Shown here: positions 55,743 through 64,000 of the stretch, piece after piece
Layout: every line of letters begins with the position of its first letter
How positions within the stretch are numbered: position 1 is the first letter of the stretch
Origin: Durusdinium trenchii
Lineage: Eukaryota > Sar > Dinophyceae > Suessiales > Symbiodiniaceae
NCBI GenBank assembly: GCA_963970005.1
Contig: CAXAMN010006635.1
Location: 237,937 to 301,936, forward strand
Length of the DNA stretch: 64,000 nucleotides
Direction: 5' to 3'
Notes under the pieces: model-generated
What the model was told of the DNA's origin: nothing
What the model saw: only the letters and a program-made list of their open reading frames with translations
The model's database searches: none
Translations under genes and position numbers: made by a program

Positions 55743-57082
55743 CAGGTCGACTCCGGTGATCAAGGGAACTGTCAAGGGATCTCCCAGATCAGTGCAGGAA
55801 TTCATCCAACAGGTACATCAGTCGCCCAAAGAAAGGGTTCCATTCTTGATCATGCTGCCGAAAAAAGGGGCTCAACCTCTAGCAGCCGCCATGTGCACGC
55901 TCGCATCCAATGACACCTTTTGGCAACAACAAAGCTACAAGAACTCCAAGGTGCTTCTTTTCACGGTGGTCTTAGAATTGATTATATAATTAATTCAAGA
56001 AAACTTCAAGAATCCCAAACCCTCTTCTCATCTTCGCCAGGAGGCACTCACAGTCTGTGGGGCCCACGAGGATGCGGAAGCCTCAGGCCCAGTTCGAAGG
56101 ATGCCCAACGATGGCAGTGCCCTACCGAGCATCCGGGCCTTCAAATGGGAACGATTTTGAGAGCATGAGAGCTAGACACTGGGTAAGACTATAGGATGAT
56201 GATGCCCAATAGCGACCTTTCCCAAAAGGTCTTGCACCACTTTTACCCGCTGAGGCATAGCACCTACTCGGTACAATATCCAACTTCAAACTAGTTCAAT
56301 CATGCTCATAGCATCTCATAGCTATCTTTGGGTTATACTATTGGGGTTCCAAAATTGGGGAGCCCACCCTGAATCCACACAGAATGACACAGAACATCAA
56401 CAAGCTAAGGATCTTTGAGATTGCCAAGATTCTCACACTCTTTCCCAGACTCTTACAGTTTACATGTTGAATCTCCCGGGTGTTCAAGTTCCTCCAAAGC
56501 GGCCAAGCTCCGGCAAAGTGCCTGCAGCGCTGGGGCGCACTCTGCGTTGGAGCGCGCCGAGACCTGAAGCCAGCCCCCAAAACACCGAGGCTGAGGCCGA
56601 GGCCGAGGCCCTGGGAACTGCCCGACCACGCTCCATGAAAACAGCCCTTTCCAGGTCCCTCAAAAGCGGGCCTTGGTTCGACTCCAAAGCCCTTCCCTCC
56701 GGATTCGGATCCCCGAACCTCGGGTCTGCGTGGCATATGTACGAACGTACGAAACGGGGCTGGAAAGGGGGTCAATGTAGATGAGATGTTCCCATGGAGT
56801 GTTAGGATGGGACATCATGCCCCAAAGATCCAAATACCCATCATTCAAGGTCATAGTTTCTTTTGCGGACCTTCTTGAGGTGCTTGTATCCGTCGTCATG
56901 CACTACATTGCGCTACTGTGTTTTTGATTGTTTAGCAAAATGCCAGTCGCCAGTAGAATGCTACTATTGACCAGTGAAAGGAAACATGAGTCACGACATT
57001 CCCTGTCTGTAACTGATTTCAACCTGGTCTGAACTGCTTCAGGTGACAGCTTCCGAAAGAAATGAACCACAACAAGGAATAA

Positions 57083-57182
57083 GCCCTAAGGCTCCGGGCC
57101 CACCTCCTCACAAGTTAGTTGTATAGACCCCCCTAGCTCTCCCCAACCACCTTCGAGACGGAAGTAGTTAGAGCCCTAGGGA
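57083..57182. repeat. CCCTAGGGCTCC-family MITE, complete copy
   Basis: Ends CCCTAAGGCTCCGGGCCCAC and GTAGTTAGAGCCCTAGGG; inside, CCCCAACCACCTTCGAGACG and GAAGTAGTT as at 11277-11367. Confidence 0.8.
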
Positions 57183-57702
57183 AGAGTGGAGAAGCCTCTG
57201 CTTGGTCATCCCAGGGGTCATTTTCCACCTCCATGATTGTTGAAGGGAGCGTAAGTCCAGTTACTGTAAAATCCGGTGCCAGCACCACCCATTTCGGATG
57301 GTGATTGAGAACCTACATCCTCAGGATGTCTATGAACCACCCTTTCCCTGCTTTTGGCACCTTCAGCCTTCGGGCAGCCCGAGGGAAAAAGAACCCTGGG
57401 CAGCCAAAAACGTTTCCCATGTCCCCTTCTCCCACCCTGAAAAATCTGCGACAGGTGGATCCCTATCCGATGAAACCCAAATCCCTAAGCGTTCGGTGGA
57501 TCCTGACAGGCCGATGCGTTGTTTGGACCTGGCCGTTTCTTGCATGGTCTTTTTCTGACACTCTGTCTACAGTATATAGACATCTTGAAAGTTCTAGACA
57601 TCTGGGGCCCCTCTAGACATCTGGGGAAGCCAGGCCAGAACACCACAGGCCTGCACCAATTTCTCCAAAGCCAAGACCAAGTCCTCATCTCCTTCTGCCG
57701 CT

Positions 57703-57757
57703 GGCCATACCTCGGGCCATACCGGCCCGGACCCATACCGGGGCCATACCGGGTGCT
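57703..57757. repeat. GGCCATACCGG minisatellite
   Basis: Four to five imperfect tandem copies of CATACC(T/G)GGGC or CCATACCGG. Confidence 0.75.
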
Positions 57758-58227
57758 GGGATTCCGACGTCGAAACAACATGGGACATGACCTGCCACAT
57801 TTCCACCTAAAGGATATCACAACGTCTGAAGGAACTGAGATGCCAGGTGGCTTTGATCTTTCATATTGAAGACTTTGGTGGCCACGACTTTGGTGCCACA
57901 GGAAAATGGACGTGCGGAATGGTCGGACATTTCCTGTCATGTTGGTGTCCTAAGAAAACTCATTTGCAGCTCACTGCCAGGCATTTTGAAGCAAAGCCTC
58001 ATCATGTACTTTTGTTTGATGCTTTCGTGGGCTGGTGACGGGCAGTGATGGGAGTGGGTGAGAGGGTAGTTGGATCCCATAATAAACCAAGCAAGAACAC
58101 AACAACATACTATTATATAGTTATAGTACTTATGGTCTATGGTAGTTCTCTATATATAACATGTCCACCCATATTGAAACTACCATTGTTTTTCCAGAAT
58201 GCATGATTCAGCATTGGTCTCCTTTGC

Positions 58228-58332
58228 CTGGCAGGGGTCGCTCCGAGGCGCGGCCAGCCAAAGCTGCAAGGCCGGCTGCAGCAGCTGTGAAGCAGTGACG
58301 GCAAAGTGGGCCACACGCAGCACGAAGTGGAC
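58228..58332 (-). CDS. 105-nt exon candidate, PPR-like length
   Basis: A ACTCCAG acceptor and a GC donor (CCAG|GCAAAG) enclose exactly 35 codons, the PPR unit length: VHFVLRVAHFAVTASQLL then QPALQLWLAAPRSD. The PALQLWLAA part resembles a PPR second helix, but the first helix lacks the usual Asn. Confidence 0.35.
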
Positions 58333-58791
58333 CTGGAGTCATGCGATCATGGATGTCGGGCTTCCCACCCAGGTGTTTCCACCCCAGGTGTGGATGGCCC
58401 GGGGCTTCCTACACGCGTAAGTCACAGATACCTATAGATCTTCCAATTGAATGTGCAACAATTCTGCCGAACTTGGCTGGCTTTCTAGATCGACGAAAAG
58501 GCATATATTCCAGCTCCAGCTATTTGGTTCATCTGCTGAACATCTTGTGGGCAGTATTATGAAGTTCACCTGCTTTCTTTGGCGCTTCCACTTTGTTTCA
58601 TTTGTTCACCCAGCAAAATGGTGCTGATCCCCAAATTGGCCTTTGACCGCAAACGAGACGTCACCTCAATTTCCATATCCTGTTTGCTCTTACCTGGGTT
58701 AGTGAACATGCAATGCCCATGTGATTGAACACCTTCTTTAAGAACTTTTTGATGTCGACTTGAATGCCCGGACAGGTCCCAGCGACCTCAC

Positions 58792-59022
58792 ATCCACTTC
58801 GATTTCTTTAAAAAGTCCATCCACCCGGAAGTTTCCCGTGCCGCCGCTGCCTGCTCTGCCAGAGGCACATGTCCTAAGACCTGTGCACAATCACGCCACC
58901 AGAGCTGGCAGAGTTCCGCCCTGGGCGGAACTCGGGGCGCGAGGAGTTCATGGTCCATGTAGAAGAGCGAGCGCCACCCGACGTCAGGGTCAGGGTGGAA
59001 TGTTGAACATGTACAGTTACAG
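58792..59022 (-). CDS. Well-bounded exon, unknown family
   Basis: A GGGCTTTAG acceptor, 231 nt and a GTGAGG donor. The peptide starts CNCTCSTFHPDPDVGW, continues RSLFYMDHELLAPRVPP, then LCQLWWRDCAQVLGHVPLA and an Ala/Arg/Glu helix. Aromatic, cysteine and charged residues are spread as in a folded domain. I do not recognise the family. It is among the more convincing anonymous exons. Confidence 0.5.
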
Positions 59023-59039
59023 CTAAAGCCCAAACGTGC

Positions 59040-59475
59040 GTCTAGATTCTTGAGGTCTAAGGTCCAGAAAGTGTAGAAGCAGAAGGTCTAGAGATCTAGA
59101 CGTGTTGGGTTTTAGAGAGATTGAGAGATCTAGAGGTCCAGAGATCCAGAGGTCCAAAGGCCTTGAGATCCATCTGGGTTTTGAGGTCCAAAAAGATCTA
59201 GAAGTCCAGAAGATCTAAATCGAGCACTTGTGATCCAGAGAGAGCCCCTAAGCTTCTGGAGATCTAGAGTTTGAGGTCCAGGACATCTAGAGGTCTAGAG
59301 ATCTTGAGATCCAGACAGATCTAGAGTCCTAGAGGTCTAGAGATTGAGATAGTCGTCGTGATAAGCAGGGAGGTCTTGAGACTTGAGATCAAAAAGATCT
59401 AGAGATCTAGAAGCCCAGAAGTCCGGAGGTTGGGGTCACTGGGGTCTAGATCTAGAGATCCAGAGCCCGGCCAAT
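59040..59475. repeat. GATCTAGAGGTCC-rich low-complexity array
   Basis: About 430 bases made almost only of shuffled AGATCTAGA, GAGGTCCAGA, GAGATCTTGAGATCC and TTGAGGTCCA. Units are too degenerate for one period. No gene is inside. Confidence 0.85.
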
Positions 59476-59857
59476 CCGTGTTTTTACGAGCCTGTCAATC
59501 CAAACGCAAGGGCCGTAAGGGCCACAGCAAAGTCTGCTGACCAAAAATTCCACACCTGAGCCACCTGATCAAGTTAAGCTCCACAGCACGGACTGTCCGT
59601 TGTTTGGGGCAGTGCACTTTCAGAGATTTGGGCTGATCTAGGTTCCTTTGAAGGGCTTGAAACCCAAACGAAGGGTTCCACGTGGGGCCGCAGTGCCTGA
59701 ATCTTTGAAGCCTGGTTTGCTAAACGGCCAAACCAGAATCCTTCAAGCTTCGCTTGGCAGATATTGAAAGAACACCTCTAGTATCCCACCCTCCCATGCA
59801 GCTACAGAATCAACCCTCTGGATCCATCGGCATCCAACCCATGTTCCAAATCTTCAC

Positions 59858-60035
59858 CATCAAACCGCATTTCTTTGAGGCCAGGCCAGTCAGCCACTCG
59901 CCCCGTCGCGCCCCCGACTCCGAGTCGGGGCTTGCCTCACCATACAAGCCACCAACGCCCGCGCACGCGAGGGCAGCTCTGAAGCCGAGGCCTTGGGGAA
60001 CACGAACAACCTGGACAATCTCAAAACTCGTGGCG
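59858..60035 (-). CDS. Well-bounded exon, unknown family
   Basis: A GACTCCTTTTCAG acceptor, 178 nt and a GTGAAG donor. It reads ATSFEIVQVVRVPQGLGF, then RAALACAGVGGLYGEASPD, then GEWLTGLASKKCGLM. Both splice sites are good and the frame lacks stops throughout. Family not recognised; same strand and spacing as the exon at 58792-59022, so they may be one gene. Confidence 0.5.
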
Positions 60036-60858
60036 CTGAAAAGGAGTCAATGGACATATGACATAATATATATATATATTCCATGCACCAGCAGTTCCAA
60101 AGGGGTGTTTCATGGAGGTTAGGTGTGCCTCTGTCACATCCACTCACTGGATAGTACTAAACACCACCCCTTTGTGACTCCTGGCATGGAGTGTTTGCGA
60201 TAGAATATTACATGACCCGAACAAACTGGCACCAAGGCCGCAAGAACCTGGAGCAACAGTCAGCCAGAACCTGGTTTGTAATGAGAATGGGCTGGATATG
60301 TACTTAACTTCCAGTTCGACCCCCTGGAAATAGATCAGTCTACAGATCAGTCTACCCATATTTAATTGCACATGTGCTCTGGACCTCTGGAAAGTCCCTG
60401 AGGTCCAAGGTCTCTCTGTTCTCCTAAGAAACATCCACTTGGCAATCTCAAAAAGATCTCAAGACCGCTGGAGCTGGTGTTCCTGTGATGTTTATGAAAC
60501 TTGTTAGATTATTTTGTTTTGGGAGCTCCGAGGCACTCCCAGTATGCAATTTATGCAATTGTCATCGTAACAAATTGAAGGCACTTCCTATTATGAGTTT
60601 ATGAGGAAATTCTGAATCTCCCTGAGACGAGTGGACTGATGAGGCTGGGACGCTTACGTAGTGCCGAACAGCTTGCCACCTACCTGATTCAACCACCAAA
60701 TGTGCTTGTATATTTGGTATTTTGCATGCTTTAATGAATCATTCTTAATTATCGCGGAAAACACATACAGTACATATATATATAATATACCGTAACCCTT
60801 GTGTCCTGTTTTGTACTTCATAGTTTGTTGTTTCATGTTTTCCTCATGTACCCTTGAC

Positions 60859-61112
60859 TTCAAAATCAGGCACCCACTCCTGTTGGTGGAAACAACAACT
60901 CTTTCTGTGCAGCTCATACGGAGCGAATACCCATGAAGGAGACCCAGTGCGAGGGTCGCCTCGGCACAAAGCTTGGCCCATTGCTGCGCCAAAGGCCGTG
61001 CATCCTGTGATGAACCCAGGGCTTCAAGGGATTTCAAAGCAAAATTGTTTTGTCCATGAGCAAAACCAATTGGGATACATTGGGATACTTTACTCGACTC
61101 AAACAATGTCAT
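60859..61112 (-). CDS. Exon candidate, unknown helical protein
   Basis: The minus frame is open for 85 codons: FAHGQNNFALKSLEALG, then ARPLAQQWAKLCAEATLALG, then RMSCTERVVVSTNRSG, and reaches a GTCAAG donor. The helix-rich composition would suit a solenoid, but no PPR consensus is visible. Confidence 0.4.
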
Positions 61113-61284
61113 AATGAATTCAAAGACCTATGGAGAAGGCGGTTATATAGGGATGTTTCACAATGACTAGAGCCTCATCTGAGTAGGAACCTCATCTGTG
61201 GTACATCTGCCAGCCTCTTGACTCAAAATACATAGTAGGAACATCTACCTGGAGTTTCAATGTACCTTGGAAAATGAGTAGTTT

Positions 61285-61453
61285 CCAGTGCGTGTTTTGT
61301 AGAAACCGTGTCGTGTCCGTAGAAAGCTTCGTCTGAAAGCGGGATTGGGATACTGAGAACGAGACATGTCACGGCCTCAAGCAACTCGGCTGCAGCCTGC
61401 ACCAAGCCAGTCCTGTCTGCGAGTGTAGTCTGGGGTCCACGAAGAGCAGCCAA
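61285..61453 (-). CDS. Exon candidate, unknown family
   Basis: The minus frame reads LADRTGLVQAAAELLEAVT, then CLVLSIPIPLSDEAFYG. Below about 61285 it enters a copy of the two-armed repeat (GGAGTTTCAATGTACC, GGAAAATGAG at 61234-61278), which marks its 3' limit. Confidence 0.35.
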
Positions 61454-61499
61454 CGGTCAACATGTTTGGGATGATCATGGGTTTTTCCGTACCTCCGAA

Positions 61500-61585
61500 G
61501 ATGATTATATATATATATATACTGTTTTTTTTAATATCGGGTCATGTCGCATTTTCTGGGGTGCGAACGATTTCGAGTCCAGGTA
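61500..61585 (+). repeat. GTCCCATTTTC-type element, right arm
   Basis: An AT microsatellite followed by ATCGGGTCATGTCGCATTTT, CTGGGGTGCGAACGA and TCGAGTCCAGGTAC. Confidence 0.65.
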
Positions 61586-62351
61586 CAGTATCTTATATCG
61601 TTCTGCTCATATCTGCGCCACCCACACCAAGCCTCAAAGACAATTTCCGCTATTTCATTTTATTCTCGTCCGACAAGTCCAGTCAACAAAGTTTCCTCTC
61701 CCATATTTCATCCCCAGTCACTCCCCGTTCAACGCTCGCTGCTGCAAGCGCTCCGCCGTCGAAGCCGTTGCCACGATGGAAGCCGTTGCCACGCGGGACG
61801 CGGCCGCAGAGGCTGCCAGGGCGGAGGGCAGTGCCGTGAAGGGCGCGAGGCGATCGTCCTAGGAGGAGTGAACGCCCTAAGAGGAGTGAAGGAGCGATTC
61901 TTGATTCTTGGGGTCCTATATCCAGCTCAACAACTGAAGATGCGCCCCCCCGATACCTTGTGCTGTGTTTTTTCTGTTGTAGCACTTTTAAGATCACAAG
62001 GACGCATCGGTGCCGACAGCCCACAAAAAAGCCCTGCAAAAGGGGCAACTGTAAACACAGCCAACTAGCCAAATGTACCGTTTATTCACCCAGCCCATCG
62101 GCTCAAAGATCCAGACATCGAGCAAAAGAAGGGGTTTGGTCCTCCAAGTGATATTTGTTCCAAACCCTCTGTTCCAATACTCGATCCGTTTTATAGTATC
62201 TTTTGTCATTGATGACTCTTGGAAGTCTGGTGATTTAAGACCCCACTCATTGGATGACTGTTCCAAGGATGGCAGAACTGGAGAGGAAGGGCCAGGAGTC
62301 CCCAAAGAAAGTACACTAGACAAAAAAAATAGTATATAAATATACATCAGC

Positions 62352-62483
62352 AGTACCTACAGTCTCAGTTCGTACCTCGGAAAATGGCTACGGTCGTACC
62401 TGTTTGATTGTTTTTTCTTTTTTTGGGGGGTATGATGAGTTATGTCCCATGTTATAAGGTACTTGAAGTCGGGTCCAGGTATT
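62352..62483. repeat. Two-armed repeat element, complete
   Basis: Left arm CAGTCTCAGTTCGTACC, CTCGGAAAATGGC; right arm GAGTTATGTCCCATGTTATA, AGGTACTTGAAGTCGGGTCC. Together with 46128-46234 it shows the inverted arrangement best. Confidence 0.75.
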
Positions 62484-62984
62484 CCCATGTACACTCCCTG
62501 GAACTAACATGGAAGTGGATGGCATGGCCTCTTAGACGTTCCTCTACCAACAGGTGAATTTCCACTTCGTCAGTTCCAGCGGAGCGTCTCCCATCATCCG
62601 AACCGGATGGTGGTGTATATGCCCCCTCTTCGGAGGGTCCGATGGGGAGGGGGGTCGGTCGCTCCGCCGTCGGTCCGAGCTGCCAGTAACAATGGAAGCG
62701 CCTGAGAGACGTGAAAGGCGACGTGTCTCACGCTGGTGGACTGGGAAGCGGATGGGCAGGTCGGTGGCTGAACAGGGCCACCGAATCTGCTTGGATTGTC
62801 TCCATTCATTCACGACCCCCTCCAGCAATCATGTAATTCATGGAATTCATGGTCCCTTGGAACGCGGAACTTCCGAAGACCAAGAGGGGGGGGTTGTCCG
62901 CTTCAATTTCGAGGGAGTGGACTCGTCAAATGATGCCATGCCATGAAAACCTTTCTCATCCTTTCTGCCATGAGAAGGCACGCT

Positions 62985-63050
62985 AGTAGTAACAAGTGCA
63001 ACGCTAGTAGTAACAGGTGCCTTACTAGTAACAAAGAAGCTATTGGCAGT
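62985..63050. repeat. TACTAG-type array
   Basis: Four units of the form GCTAGTAGTAACAAGTGCAAC and CTTACTAGTAACAAAG. Confidence 0.8.
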
Positions 63051-63411
63051 CCCATGAGAAGGGGGGGTTGTCCGCTCCATGGCACTGCCAGTCCGGACTG
63101 CCGAGAAAAGGCCAGGGCTGGTGCCATAGTCGGGGTCTGGCTTGATCGGCATGGCAGTCCCATGGGTCGTGTCTGCCATGAAAACACGACCAATTACGAG
63201 CCTTTTCTCATCCTTTCTCACCTCTTCGAGCATACATACAGTGCATGCCCACAACTTCCACACTTCAACAGACCCCCAACAATGGGACACAACAAAAGAA
63301 ACAGAAGGGGTACTTGCACCATCTTGTGCCCCAGTCCCAGTTTCCGACGTACTTTGAGACTCTATAGGTTCTAACTCCCCAAAATATATGTCAAATCTGC
63401 ACGAAATTGTA

Positions 63412-63585
63412 TCAGCTTCGACTCTTTAAATCCCTTGATCCATGAATCCATGGTGCCTCAGCAGTGGGTGCTGCCTCCAGTAACTTGAGCGCAGAGTCCA
63501 TGAGTGGCAGCGGGTCGCCGCGTTGCTGCGCCGCCACTGCTGTGGTCAGCAGTTCGTCCCAGGCACGCACGGTGAGGACAGCCGC
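63412..63585 (-). CDS. Terminal exon candidate, helical
   Basis: A CACATTAG acceptor opens, in phase 0, AAVLTVRAWDELLTTAVAA, then GDPLPLMDSALKLLEAAP and a stop at 63412. Strong coding bias; the amphipathic helix pair could be part of an ARM/TPR/PPR-like solenoid. The last 12 codons may be intron. Confidence 0.45.
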   Translation of the reverse strand, partial: AAVLTVRAWDELLTTAVAAQQRGDPLPLMDSALKLLEAAPTAEAPWIHGSRDLKSRS

Positions 63586-64000
63586 CTAATGTGAAGGGGT
63601 GGCATCCGGGATGGCGGGATCCTGAAGGAGTTCAGTCTGGAGTCGACCCGTGAACGTACCTCAAACATAGAAGCATATACTTATAAGCTATATATACCTA
63701 ATAGGTATAGTCCTTGTATACCTAATAGGTACCTTCAAACAATAGGTAATATGGCATAGTTTCAGAGGGTTATGGCCCGGCTATGGTCCCATTTTCTTCG
63801 GTCTCGGCTTCCGCTTCGTCGGGTCCAGGTCTTTTCAGGCTTCCGCTTCGTCGGAGCGAGCACGTCGACGTGTGTAGTGGTTACCGATCTCCATCTCCCG
63901 ACGTCACTGGAGGTGTCGGAGTTGAAAACGTGTAGCGACTGGAGCTCGACAAAAAGGCTGACTGGCGCGACTCCGGCAGGAGGGTAAGGAATGACGAGCA
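63586..64000. other. Right edge, nothing firm
   Basis: AT-rich palindromic ACCTAATAGGTA copies at 63695-63750, then a GC-rich block at 63800-63990 open on both strands (minus: VAPVSLFVELQSLHVFN) without a splice pair. Confidence 0.35.

Larger units (their letters stand above)
61586..63411. other. Stretch without a supported gene
   Basis: Plus frames at 61730-61870 (AVEATATMEAVATRD-like, Ala-rich) and 62554-62946 are GC-rich but adjoin repeats; a TACTAG array is at 62985-63050. Confidence 0.35.

Noticed and set aside
55534..55989. 151-codon plus frame with a poly-Thr run
   Set aside because: Driven by the (GAC)n microsatellite; three frames are equally plausible and none has a motif.
1..64000. 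tRNA, rRNA, spliced-leader RNA, CRISPR, prophage or bacterial operon features
   Set aside because: No tRNA-like cloverleaf, no spliced-leader sequence, no regular spacer array and no ribosome-binding-site-led gene runs were seen.

Overview
This window reads as nuclear DNA of a dinoflagellate, most like the Symbiodiniaceae. That is an inference. It rests on tiny coding islands (about 40-260 nt) in long repeat-rich non-coding DNA, on introns whose donors must be GC or GA as well as GT for protein motifs to stay in frame, on many pentatricopeptide-repeat (PPR) exons, and on dense families of short inverted-repeat elements. Continuous ORFs mean little here. Most long ones are chance or repeat-derived, and real exons often lack a start codon, so exons were called from protein motifs plus splice sites and phase.

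Layout. Three loci are recognisable on the minus strand, apparently one after another in the same direction. From the right, PPR gene A (36.7-49.6 kb) has at least fourteen exons, with introns cutting PPR motifs at nearly the same helix boundary. Next is a calcineurin-like metallophosphoesterase of the MPPED type (23.9-33.0 kb, seven exons in the family's motif order; a signal-peptide exon at 35.4 kb may be its start). Then comes PPR gene B (11.9-19.2 kb). Right of gene A (50-64 kb) lie further minus-strand exon candidates of unknown family. The left 8 kb holds more uncharacterised coding-looking blocks and, on the plus strand, two consecutive exons of a 1,4-alpha-glucan (starch/glycogen) branching enzyme at 5.7-6.0 kb.

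The spaces between exons carry several short repeat families: a two-armed element with GTCCCATTTTC/GAAAATGGGAC cores (about 20 traces), a roughly 95-bp element ended by CCCTAGGGCTCC, hairpin elements ended by ACCAGGACC, TACTAG-rich arrays, and simple repeats. A 10-N gap at 12.88 kb is flanked by duplicated sequence. PPR proteins of this kind usually bind organelle RNA, MPPED-type enzymes hydrolyse phosphodiesters, and branching enzyme builds storage glucan. Nothing suggests these loci form one pathway; this looks like ordinary dinoflagellate gene tandemness. Strand and exact ends of the unlabelled blocks are uncertain, because a coding frame and its in-register antisense look alike by base pattern.
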